Origin: Nonomuraea turkmeniaca
GTDB taxonomy: Bacteria; Actinomycetota; Actinomycetes; Streptosporangiales; Streptosporangiaceae
Length of the DNA stretch: 62,426 nucleotides
Assembly: GCF_005889735.1 (NCBI RefSeq)
Contig: NZ_VCKY01000030.1
Location: 1 to 62,426 of the forward strand
Direction of reading: 5' to 3'
The position numbers and the translations under genes are program-made. The notes under the pieces are model-generated. The model did no database searches. It was not told where the DNA came from and saw nothing but the letters and a program-made list of their open reading frames with translations. Shown here piece after piece: positions 18,006 through 25,699 of the stretch (positions are counted from its first letter, which is position 1; every line of letters starts with the position of its first letter).

Positions 18006-19094
18006 GTGCCGGACGAGGCCAAGGCGGCCTACAAGCGCGCCGGCCACGGGCAGGTCGACGTCGATCTCGGCGGGGCGCGGATGACCAGGTCGGCCGCGTT
18101 GTCCACGCTCGACCTGCGCGAGCACGGCGGCGAGATCCGCTGGGCGGGCCTGGACGCGCGGCCGCGCCTGACGACGCTGAGCTGGTCCGGCGACGACCGA
18201 GGGCTCGCCGAGGCGCTCGAGGACCGGCCGCTCCTCGCCGCGTTGCGCTGGGCGAGCCCGCCCGGCGAGGTCGACCTCGGCCGGACGCACCTCACCGACC
18301 TGATCATCGAGGGTCCCGGGCCGCGCCGGCTCGTCCTGCCGCCGGGGCTGATGCGGCTCAAGCTGCTGGGCGAGCCGCCCGAGGAGGTCGTGGCGGCCGC
18401 GGACGGGCGGTGGGTCCACCTGCTTCTGAGGTCCTGTCACCGCGGCGTCCCGAGCGGGTTACACGGGGTGCGGGACCTGACGCTGGACGTGGCGCGCGAT
18501 CTGCCTGGCGCGGTGCTGGACGGGCTGACCGAGCTGGAGTCGTTGCTGGTGCGCTGGACCGGGCCCTACGGCGGGTTCCCTGGAGCCGTCGTGCTGCCCC
18601 GGCTGCACAGCCTTGAGCTGATCGACGCCTACGGGGTGGAGGCGTCGACGTTGCCCGAGTCCCTCCGGTATCTCCGCGTGAACGGTTTGCGGAGCAGCCG
18701 CTCGAGGGCCGTCAGGCAGCGGTACCAGGGCGCCGACGTGGTGGTCGAGGTTCGGGGTGCCAAGTCGGACCGGTGGCTGGCCGGCAACATCGACAATCCG
18801 CTGCGCGACTGGGTGGACGACGACAAGCGTGGCGGGACCGCGGCGTGCAAGGCCTACGCCGAGGCGGCACGGGCCATCGGCGCGTTGAGCGCGGAGGACC
18901 CAGGGGCGGTGGCGAACGCGCGGGGCGTGCTCCTGCGGTTCGTCGAGGAGCTCAACTCGATCGACGAGCGGCACGAGATGATCGACACGCTGCGGCGGGA
19001 GGAGGCGGGAGAGGCGTTCTTCGGGCTGGCGAAGCGGGCGGGGGTGCCGGCGACGGAGGCGGGGGCGTGGTTCGACGACTGGCGCGAGTTCTGA
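18006..19094 (+). CDS. Hypothetical protein with leucine-rich-repeat-like regions, possibly N-terminally truncated
   Basis: The 362-residue protein contains LRR-like strands (LSTLDLREHG, LPRLHSLELIDAYG, LPESLRYLRVNGL) in residues 25-235 and a helical C-terminal region ending WFDDWREF. GTG 18006 is the only in-frame start, but about 30 upstream codons are open and protein-like, so the original start may have been lost. It converges with a membrane protein gene, with one base between stop codons. I do not know its role. Confidence 0.6.
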   Translation: MPDEAKAAYKRAGHGQVDVDLGGARMTRSAALSTLDLREHGGEIRWAGLDARPRLTTLSWSGDDRGLAEALEDRPLLAALRWASPPGEVDLGRTHLTDLIIEGPGPRRLVLPPGLMRLKLLGEPPEEVVAAADGRWVHLLLRSCHRGVPSGLHGVRDLTLDVARDLPGAVLDGLTELESLLVRWTGPYGGFPGAVVLPRLHSLELIDAYGVEASTLPESLRYLRVNGLRSSRSRAVRQRYQGADVVVEVRGAKSDRWLAGNIDNPLRDWVDDDKRGGTAACKAYAEAARAIGALSAEDPGAVANARGVLLRFVEELNSIDERHEMIDTLRREEAGEAFFGLAKRAGVPATEAGAWFDDWREF

Positions 19095-19095
19095 A

Positions 19096-19941
19096 CTAGG
19101 CATCCCCCGTCCTGGGCTCGGGATCTCCGGCGATGGTCTCCGTGCCGAGGGCGATCTCCTCGTGCAGGCTCTTCGTCAGGGCGCCGGCCTGGCCGATCAG
19201 GTGACGCAGGCCCTCCGTGTCGCCGGTCTGGGCCAGCAGGTCCCGGTACCTGTGATGGCTCTTCTGCAGCTCCTGCGCGCGCAGCGCCGCATCCGCCTCG
19301 CGGACGCGGCTCGCGTACGCCTCCAGCTCCCGCACCCGGCCCGCGACGGCCGCGACCGACCGGCCGAGCGCCTCCCGCTGGGCCTCCAGCACCGCCGTCA
19401 GCTCCGGCGTCATCACCTCGGCCAGCGCCGCGGCCTGCTCGGCCCGCAGCTCGGTGTGGGTACGCAGCAGGGAGGCGATCTCCCACAGCCGTTCGGGCAG
19501 CACGACGTCGTTGGCGATGGCGTCGAGGAGCCCCAGCCGGTGCACCCGGGAGCCGGACACCTCCATGACGGCCTGCCGTGCGCGGGCCAGCAGGTCGAGC
19601 GCGGGGCTGTCCAACTGGGCCGGGACGACGTAGCGGCCCGCGTACCGGCGCTGCCGGTGTCCCATGTCGGGCCGCGAGATGCCGAACAGGAGCAGCATGA
19701 TGCAGAAGACCATCACGACCGCCAGTCCGGCCGCCTCCATGTCGGTCCGGTAGACCGCGATGGTGAACAGGGCTCCCCCCGCGCCCGTGACCACCGCGCC
19801 GCCGCCCAAGAGCCACCGCGCCCATCGCGGCGTGTCGTGGTCGGACGGGCCGAGCAGCGGCCACGGCGTACCGAAGAAGCGTGACCGGTCCCGTACGGGC
19901 ATGGTGGGATCCACGATCGGCTCATCGACCCAGTCGCCCAT
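19096..19941 (-). CDS. Membrane protein with two transmembrane helices and a coiled-coil tail
   Basis: In this 281-residue protein, residues 33-58 and 62-84 form two hydrophobic segments (LLGGGAVVTGAGGALFTI; LAVVMVFCIMLLLFG). The rest is a soluble helical region rich in Ala/Glu/Arg with coiled-coil character (VRELEAYASRVREADAALRAQEL). ATG 19941 (MGDWVDEP) is preferred; an upstream in-frame extension lacks support. It is divergent from the exonuclease gene. No function is recognised. Confidence 0.6.
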   Translation of the reverse strand: MGDWVDEPIVDPTMPVRDRSRFFGTPWPLLGPSDHDTPRWARWLLGGGAVVTGAGGALFTIAVYRTDMEAAGLAVVMVFCIMLLLFGISRPDMGHRQRRYAGRYVVPAQLDSPALDLLARARQAVMEVSGSRVHRLGLLDAIANDVVLPERLWEIASLLRTHTELRAEQAAALAEVMTPELTAVLEAQREALGRSVAAVAGRVRELEAYASRVREADAALRAQELQKSHHRYRDLLAQTGDTEGLRHLIGQAGALTKSLHEEIALGTETIAGDPEPRTGDA

Positions 19942-20068
19942 GGGCAACACCACCTCCGTCGGGTGGACACCGGAGACGTCCCTTCGAGCACACCCCGCCG
20001 AACCCGGCCGATCCACCAGGCTCGTGTGCGGATGTCGTGAAGATGTCGTGCAGCTATTCTTGGGGGCC

Positions 20069-20623
20069 GTGTCGCGACTTCTCGAGTTGTACGTCGCCGT
20101 CGACGTCGAGGCCGACGGGCCCATCCCCGGCCCGTACAGCATGATCTCCCTGGGCATGGCCGTGGCCGGGCGGGCAGATCTGACGTTCTACACGGAGCTG
20201 CGGCCGATCTCCGACGAGTACGTGCCCGCGGCGCTGGCCGTCTCCGGGCTCGATCGCGACAGGCTGCTGCGCGAGGCGCCCTCGCCCGAGGAGGCGATGA
20301 CGGCGGCCGCCCGGTGGGTGAACGGGCTGCGGCAGATCGGGCGGCCCGTTTTCCTGGCCGCGCCCGCGGTCTGGGACGGCATGTTCGTGCACTGGTACTT
20401 CATGCGCTTCACCGGCAAGAGCCCGTTCGGCGTGACCGGGTCCGGGGTCGACCTGCGGAGCTACTGGATGGGTCGGACCGGTTGCGAGTGGTCCGAGACG
20501 CGCAAGGGGGACCTCAAGCGTGAGCTGGGCCTCGAAGGGCTGCCGCACACGCATCACGCGGGCGAGGACGCGGCCGAGCTGGCCCAGATCTTCGAGCAGG
20601 TCCTGCGGCGCACGACCGGCTGA
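20069..20623 (+). CDS. 3'-5' exonuclease (DEDD, RNase T/DnaQ-like)
   Basis: The 184-residue protein starts VSRLLELYVAVDVEADG, which supplies the first DxE pair of a DEDD nuclease. A later Asp is in WDGMFVHWYF near 111, and HTHHAGEDA near 160 gives the HxxxxD of the Exo III motif. It is most similar to the small exonuclease domain proteins of actinobacteria. GTG 20069 follows GGGGGC and yields the complete Exo I motif. The substrate (RNA or DNA) cannot be told. Confidence 0.75.
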   Translation: MSRLLELYVAVDVEADGPIPGPYSMISLGMAVAGRADLTFYTELRPISDEYVPAALAVSGLDRDRLLREAPSPEEAMTAAARWVNGLRQIGRPVFLAAPAVWDGMFVHWYFMRFTGKSPFGVTGSGVDLRSYWMGRTGCEWSETRKGDLKRELGLEGLPHTHHAGEDAAELAQIFEQVLRRTTG

Positions 20624-20692
20624 CTGAGGTTCTTACCCGTTCTTCAGAGTTCGCACAGGGTCCTCTGACACAGCCAGGTAAGGGTCGATGCC

Positions 20693-21190
20693 ATGATCTC
20701 AACCTCGGAGCGGGCGCCGGGTCGCCGCCGGCTCGCCCAAACAGGGACGATCTCGCTGCGTTTCGGACTCTTGGCACTGGTCGCGATCGGCATCGCGGGC
20801 GCCACCTTCGAGCTGGCCTTCGAACGCCACTGGGAGAGCCCGACCCAGCTGATCCCCTGGGCGGCCCTCGGGGTCCTCACGCTCGCCCTGATCCTGCTCG
20901 CCTTCGGCGGCTCCCCGCGTACGGTCACCGTGGTCCGTGTCCTGGCCCTGGTCGTGCTGCTCACGGCGGCGTACGGCGGCTTCGTGCACGTCTCGGTCAA
21001 CTACGGCGCCGGCGGGTCCGACTCCGAGTGGAGCACGCTCTCGCCGCTCACCCAGTGGTGGTACGCGGCCACCAAGACCGTCGGCTTCGCCCCGCCGCTC
21101 GCACCCGGCATGCTCGCCCAGAGCGCGCTCATGCTGCTGCTGGCCTCCCTGACGTCGAAGAGGCGGGAACCAGCCGGGCTCGGCGCCTGA
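20693..21190 (+). CDS. Small integral membrane protein
   Basis: A 165-residue protein with four predicted membrane helices: LRFGLLALVAIGIAGATF, LIPWAALGVLTLALILLAF, VVRVLALVVLLTAAYGGFVHV and PGMLAQSALMLLLASL. The N-terminus is basic. Between helices three and four is a short extracytoplasmic Gly/Ser segment. It stands alone between the exonuclease and a secreted protein gene. No family is recognised. Confidence 0.6.
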   Translation: MISTSERAPGRRRLAQTGTISLRFGLLALVAIGIAGATFELAFERHWESPTQLIPWAALGVLTLALILLAFGGSPRTVTVVRVLALVVLLTAAYGGFVHVSVNYGAGGSDSEWSTLSPLTQWWYAATKTVGFAPPLAPGMLAQSALMLLLASLTSKRREPAGLGA

Positions 21191-21308
21191 AGCGGAAACC
21201 GCACTCTGAACGCCCGCTGAACACGATCTATCCGCATTCGAACTTATCGGCCGAGATCAGCGTCACACTCAGACAACCGATGTGACTTCTGAGACTGGTG
21301 AGGTTCGA

Positions 21309-22109
21309 GTGGCATTAGGTCGTACATTCCTCGCAGTGGTCGTGATGGCGGCTGTCGCGATCAGCGCCGATGGGGCCGCGGCGACGGTGGAGCCCCGCGC
21401 GGTCGCATCCCGCGCGGTCGCGCAGACCGCTCCCATGGCCGTCCCGGCGGCCGTCCCCGCGTCCGCCCCCGCGTCCGTGAGCGAGGCCGAGGACGAGCCC
21501 GTGTGCGTCCGGATCAAGGGGGCGGAGGCGTGCGTGGGGCCGGACGGGAGCGATCGGCCGGGCATCACGATCGAGGACACGGCACGTGACAAGCTCCATC
21601 CGGCCGTCGAGTACTACCTGAACGGCTACCTCGGCACCAAGTACGTCATCCACAATCTGGGCCGCGAGGGCGACGTACGCGGCAGCCGCGAGATCGGGAA
21701 GATGGTGACCTTCCGGGCGGCGATCTACGAGGGGAATCACCAGGTCCGATACGGCCGGTGGAAGACCGTGCGAAATATCGCCAAATATCCGGTCAAGCGA
21801 GAGACGCGGGTCACCCCGGCCGCCGCCCGTGCCCGGGCCAAGGTCTGCACCACGATCCGAGGCGCCCTGACCTGCTTCGCCGAGCGGAACACGTACATCT
21901 TCGCCTGCGACACGCAGGCCGACAAGTATCAGGCCCGGGCCGAGTACTTCGTGGGCGGCGACCCGACCGCGCGCTTCGAGATCCACCAGCTGGCCGGGGT
22001 CAACACCTGTGGAAAGGCCGAGCACGGCGATCTGGCCATCAGCATGTATCGCACCGCGGTCTTCAACGACAAGCGCCGGGTCGCCGACCAGCTCTACCGG
22101 TACAACTGA
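21309..22109 (+). CDS. Secreted protein with two homologous halves
   Basis: The 266-residue protein has a signal peptide (hydrophobic core FLAVVVMAAVAIS, then AAA) followed by an Ala/Val/Pro-rich stretch. Residues 66-150 and 175-265 look like two copies of one domain: VCVRIKGAEAC versus VCTTIRGALTC, EYYLNGYLG.. versus EYFVGGDPT.., FRAAIYEGN versus YRTAVFNDK. GTG 21309 is preferred over 21282 because GTGAGG sits just upstream and gives a clean signal peptide. It converges with a kinase gene. Its function is unknown. Confidence 0.65.
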   Translation: MALGRTFLAVVVMAAVAISADGAAATVEPRAVASRAVAQTAPMAVPAAVPASAPASVSEAEDEPVCVRIKGAEACVGPDGSDRPGITIEDTARDKLHPAVEYYLNGYLGTKYVIHNLGREGDVRGSREIGKMVTFRAAIYEGNHQVRYGRWKTVRNIAKYPVKRETRVTPAAARARAKVCTTIRGALTCFAERNTYIFACDTQADKYQARAEYFVGGDPTARFEIHQLAGVNTCGKAEHGDLAISMYRTAVFNDKRRVADQLYRYN

Positions 22110-22111
22110 CG

Positions 22112-22972
22112 CTACCGGCGGGCGAAGGGCGCGATGATCCCGCGTACCTCCTGTGCGGCGCCCCAGCCGCCGTCGTCGTGGGCGATGTCGCTCAGCAGCT
22201 CCCGCAGGTGGAACACCCGCATGCGGTCCTGCCAGCCGTCGGCCAGGGGCGCCGCCTCGGCGTACGCGGCGAAGAAACGTTCGGAGGCCGGCGGGCGTGG
22301 CGAACACCAGAGCATGCTCAGGTCGGCCTCGGCCCAGCTGTAGGAGACGGCGGGGTCGATGAGGGCGGGGCCGCCCGCCGGGTCGGTGAGGATGTTCTCG
22401 CGCCACAGGTCGCCGTGCGTCAGCACCGGCCGCTGGGGTGGCAGCAGGTCGGGCAGCGCGGCGCAGAGCCGTTCGAGCGATCGGCGCTCCTCGGCGTCGA
22501 AGGCGGCCTCCACCAGCGGCTCCGGCAGCCAGCGCAGGATGCGGTGCTGAGCGAAGAAGGTGTGCCCGTCCTCCTCCCAGGTGTTGTGCTGGCGCAGGCG
22601 CCCGAGCCAGCCGTCCCGGTGCCAGCCGAACCGCTCGCCGGTGACGGCGTGCACGGTGGCGACCGTACGGGCCAGATCCTCCCAGAACCGCTCGTCCTCG
22701 TCCGCGCGCGGGCAGAACGGCTCCAGGACGAGCAGGTCGGGTGTCACCGCCAGCACGCCGGGGGTCGTGGCACCGGCCTCGCGCAACACGCGCAGCCCTT
22801 CGGCTTCGATCTCGAAGAGGTCGGCGCCGGCGTCGTGCAGTGTCTTCGCGAACACCCGGGAGCCGTCCCGCAGGGTCGCCATGCCTGCCGTGGCCACCAC
22901 CCCGCCCGGGGCCGGGTCGGCGGACACGGCGTCGAATCCGGCTGCGCGCAGCCGGGCCAGCAGCGGATCCAT
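22112..22972 (-). CDS. Fructosamine kinase family protein
   Basis: The 286-residue protein has a protein-kinase-like fold with the catalytic loop LTHGDLWRENIL near 183-194 and the metal-binding DPAVSYSWAEADLSM near 203. Family members phosphorylate ketoamine adducts for deglycation, or aminoglycoside-like substrates; the assignment to fructosamine kinase rests on the GDLWxxN motif and the RFFAAYAEA region. ATG 22972 overlaps the methyltransferase stop (TGATG), so both are translated from one message. Confidence 0.75.
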   Translation of the reverse strand: MDPLLARLRAAGFDAVSADPAPGGVVATAGMATLRDGSRVFAKTLHDAGADLFEIEAEGLRVLREAGATTPGVLAVTPDLLVLEPFCPRADEDERFWEDLARTVATVHAVTGERFGWHRDGWLGRLRQHNTWEEDGHTFFAQHRILRWLPEPLVEAAFDAEERRSLERLCAALPDLLPPQRPVLTHGDLWRENILTDPAGGPALIDPAVSYSWAEADLSMLWCSPRPPASERFFAAYAEAAPLADGWQDRMRVFHLRELLSDIAHDDGGWGAAQEVRGIIAPFARR

Positions 22973-23568
22973 CAGCTCGGCCTCCGGTAGACGAGCAGAT
23001 ACCGCCAGAAGAGCAGCCTGCGGATGGTGGCCCCGGGCAGCAGGATGGCGGCTTCCCGCCGGATGTCCGCCAACGACATCTCGGGGGGCTTGACCGGCGC
23101 CTGCGTGCTCTCCGCTCGCTCCCGAGGCTCCGTGGCGGCGACGGCGATCCGCGCGGCCGCGTTGGCCGGGACAGCGGCCAGGCTCCACGCGTAATCCACG
23201 GCCGATCGCTCCGGGTAGCAGCCCAGGATGGCCAGCACGCCTCCGGGCGCGAGCGCGTCACGCAGCCCGGCCACGGTGCCGAAGGGCACATGATGGATGC
23301 TCGCCAGGCACGAGATGTAGTCGTAGCGCCTCTCGGGCAGCTCCATCCGGGTGATGTCGGCGTGGTGGAAACGCGGGCCCCCGCCCTCGGCTTCGGCGGC
23401 CTCGATCACCTCCGCCGCCGGGTCCACGGCGTCGACCTCGATCCCGAGGCTCGCCAGCCGCCGGGCGAACTTGCCGGTCCCGCAACCGACGTCCAGCGCG
23501 GTCCGGCAACCGTTCGGCACGTGGCGCAGGAGCGTGCGGTGGTAGTGATCATTGTGATGGAAAGGCAT
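22972..23568 (-). CDS. Class I SAM-dependent methyltransferase
   Basis: The 198-residue protein starts MPFHHNDHYHRTLL with the SAM-binding motif ALDVGCGTGKFARRLA near 26-41, then VDAVDPAAE and a later LAPGGVLAILG. It has the composition of small-molecule methyltransferases; the substrate is unknown. ATG 23568 is chosen for the AAAGGG site just upstream rather than the longer frame from 23625. Coupled to the fructosamine kinase-like gene by TGATG overlap. Confidence 0.8.
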   Translation of the reverse strand: MPFHHNDHYHRTLLRHVPNGCRTALDVGCGTGKFARRLASLGIEVDAVDPAAEVIEAAEAEGGGPRFHHADITRMELPERRYDYISCLASIHHVPFGTVAGLRDALAPGGVLAILGCYPERSAVDYAWSLAAVPANAAARIAVAATEPRERAESTQAPVKPPEMSLADIRREAAILLPGATIRRLLFWRYLLVYRRPS

Positions 23569-23589
23569 AGTGCCCTTTCGTCCGGTCAG

Positions 23590-23623
23590 GCCTCCGGCCG
23601 TGATCATAACCACGGCCGGAGGC
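23590..23623 (-). terminator. 13-bp perfect hairpin after the DUF418 gene
   Basis: GCCTCCGGCCGTG (23590-23602) pairs perfectly with CACGGCCGGAGGC (23611-23623) over an 8-nt loop, between the DUF418 stop and the methyltransferase start on the same strand. Confidence 0.7.
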
Positions 23624-23655
23624 ATCCGGACAGGCGACGAAGCTGCGGCGGACGT

Positions 23656-24807
23656 CTACTTGACGTGCGTCAGCCGTCGCAGCAGCGCCTCGGCCGGTCC
23701 CCTGCGTCCGCCCGGCGCCAGCAGCGCGGCGAGCACCACGGTGGCGAGCCAGGTGAGCACGGCGATCCCGGAGGCCGCCGCATCGCCGACCCGCGTGCTG
23801 AGGCCTCCGGCGTACGGGGCGAACACGGCGACGAAGACCACCGATTGCAGCAGGTAGCAGGTCAGCGACCACTGCCCGCACGCGGCCAGGGCGGTCACCA
23901 CCGGGGACCGCCGCGCGGCCAGTCCGACGATCGCCGCGTACGCGAGGCCGCCGGCGATGCCGGTCACGCTGTGCAGCGCGTACGCGGCCACGGAGATCGC
24001 CGTCGAAGGCGCCCAGACCTGCGTGTCGACCAGCATCAACGGCGCCCCGCCGGCAACCGACACGCCCACGCCGATGACGGCGATCCGGGAGAGCAACGCC
24101 CGGTGCATGTCCGGCTCGTCCAGCAACCGCCGGCGCGCCGCCCAGATCCCGAACAGGAAGGCCGGCACGACGCTGACCGCGAAGTACGTGGGCGTCATCC
24201 CGGCCCAGCCGATCATCCGCATCACCATCGCCGCGACGGGATCGGCCATCGCGGCCGGCGTGTCCTCTTTGGGCGCGGAGACGGTGAGGAACCCGAACCC
24301 GACGAGCACCACGACGTGCAGAACGAGCCCGACCCCGGCGGCCCGCAACACGGCCCGGTCACTACGCCGGACGAACCCGATGAGCAGGAGCCCCACCAGC
24401 CCGTACGCACCCAGGATGTCCCCGAAGAACAGCAGCAGCGCATGACAGAACCCGAACGCCAGCAACCACAGGCTCCGGCGCCGTAACACCCGCCGCGCCT
24501 GCGCCCAGCTCCTGCCCGCGGCGAGCTGCCGGTTCGCCAGGTGGACCAGGCCGTAGCCGAACAGGGCGGCGAACATCGGCAGCGCGCGCCCGTCCACCAA
24601 CAGGATCTGGACCCCGGCGACCAGCCGGTCCACCGGACCGCCGTCGAGCGCGTAACCGCGGAAGCCGGTCTGGTGACCGGACAGGTACATGTGCGCGTGC
24701 GCCACCGCGATGAGCAGCAGCATCAGGCCGCGTGCGAGGTCTGGGGCGAGAGACCGCTGATCGAGCGGCACAGCACCCCGAGGCGGGGCGGATGGGGCGA
24801 TGGACAT
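23656..24807 (-). CDS. DUF418 family membrane protein
   Basis: A 383-residue polytopic protein with about nine to ten hydrophobic helices and the DUF418 opening (DLARGLMLLLIAVAHAHMYL). DUF418 occurs in many putative transporters or membrane acyltransferase-like proteins of unknown function. It is divergent from a TetR gene, and the 90-bp intergenic region is filled by nested inverted repeats, so repression by that TetR protein is likely. Confidence 0.8.
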   Translation of the reverse strand: MSIAPSAPPRGAVPLDQRSLAPDLARGLMLLLIAVAHAHMYLSGHQTGFRGYALDGGPVDRLVAGVQILLVDGRALPMFAALFGYGLVHLANRQLAAGRSWAQARRVLRRRSLWLLAFGFCHALLLFFGDILGAYGLVGLLLIGFVRRSDRAVLRAAGVGLVLHVVVLVGFGFLTVSAPKEDTPAAMADPVAAMVMRMIGWAGMTPTYFAVSVVPAFLFGIWAARRRLLDEPDMHRALLSRIAVIGVGVSVAGGAPLMLVDTQVWAPSTAISVAAYALHSVTGIAGGLAYAAIVGLAARRSPVVTALAACGQWSLTCYLLQSVVFVAVFAPYAGGLSTRVGDAAASGIAVLTWLATVVLAALLAPGGRRGPAEALLRRLTHVK

Positions 24808-24826
24808 GGTTCATCCCTCGAGGATT

Positions 24827-24879
24827 AGATACACAGAATGTAGCTTACGGGCCCCACGGTAAGCTACAGCCGTGTATCT
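24827..24879. promoter_or_regulatory. Nested inverted repeats, probable TetR operator
   Basis: Outer arms AGATACAC (24827-24834) and GTGTATCT (24872-24879) and inner arms GTAGCTTAC (24840-24848) and GTAAGCTAC (24859-24867) are both perfect and share one centre near 24853. They lie between the DUF418 and TetR start codons, so binding could block both promoters. Confidence 0.75.
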
Positions 24880-24897
24880 GAGCAAGCGGGGTCGCGG

Positions 24898-25494
24898 ATG
24901 AGCGAGCACAACGCCCGGAGCCGCCGCCGCGGCGAAGAGCTGATCAACGCCATCCACACCGCGGTGCTCGAAGAGGTGGCCGAGGTCGGGGTCGCGCGGC
25001 TGACCATGGAGGGGATCGGCAAGCGGGCGGCGACGCCCCGCACCACGCTGTACCGCCGCTGGTCCGACCCGATCGAGGTGCTCCTGGACGCGCTCTACCA
25101 CATGCACCCGGTCGAAGAGCCCACCCCGGGAGCCGACGACCTGCGTGGCGACCTGGTCCGCGCCCTCCGGCTCATGGTCGATTGGGCGCTCACCCCGGCA
25201 GGGCGCGCGGTCGCGTCCATCCTCACCGACCCCAAGGGCTCGCCACGCGTGCACGAGGCGCTCTTCGAGCGGGTCTTCGCCAACCGGGGCGGTACGTTCA
25301 CCAGCACCGTGCTCCGCCACTACGCCGAACGCGGCCATTTCCCCGCCGAACTGCTGACGCCGGTCGTGGCCGACATCGGCGAGGCCCTCGTCACCAAGCG
25401 GCTGATCGACACGGGGGCACCGCCGAGCGACGCCGACCTGAAGGCCATCGTCGACCAGGCCATCCTGCCCGCCGTCGGCCTCCGTCCGGCATGA
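24898..25494 (+). CDS. TetR family transcriptional regulator
   Basis: The 198-residue protein has an N-terminal TetR HTH (VARLTMEGIGKRAATPRTTLYRRWSDPIEVL, residues 32-62). The TLYRRW signature and the C-terminal domain resemble the TetR_C-type regulators of export genes. It is divergent from DUF418 with a nested palindrome between, which fits autoregulation plus control of the membrane protein. The effector is unknown. Confidence 0.85.
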   Translation: MSEHNARSRRRGEELINAIHTAVLEEVAEVGVARLTMEGIGKRAATPRTTLYRRWSDPIEVLLDALYHMHPVEEPTPGADDLRGDLVRALRLMVDWALTPAGRAVASILTDPKGSPRVHEALFERVFANRGGTFTSTVLRHYAERGHFPAELLTPVVADIGEALVTKRLIDTGAPPSDADLKAIVDQAILPAVGLRPA

Positions 25495-25588
25495 GCGACC
25501 TCGACGTCTTCGCGATCCGGGGCAGGACCCGCTTCATCGCTTCGGCCTCGTCGAATGCGCCCGGCACCGGTGACGGTTCCGGCCCTCC

Positions 25589-25599
25589 TGAAAGTTTCA
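25589..25599 (+). promoter_or_regulatory. TGAAAGTTTCA palindrome upstream of the glycoside hydrolase
   Basis: A perfect 11-bp palindrome 101 nt before the glycoside hydrolase start. GAAA-N-TTTC boxes are typical operators of LacI-family regulators of xylanase and arabinofuranosidase genes in actinomycetes. Confidence 0.5.
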
Positions 25600-25699
25600 C
25601 TCCTGGTTGACGAGCCCGGCGGGGGCCCTCAGGATCATGGTGCCTCCTGGTCAGGAGGGGGCGTCGAGTGGTGACCGCTATCCATGGCGAGGAGCGCCG

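Noticed and set aside
25491..25610. 39-codon frame overlapping the TetR stop by ATGA
   Set aside because: No homology, poor composition and it fills only promoter space before the glycoside hydrolase.
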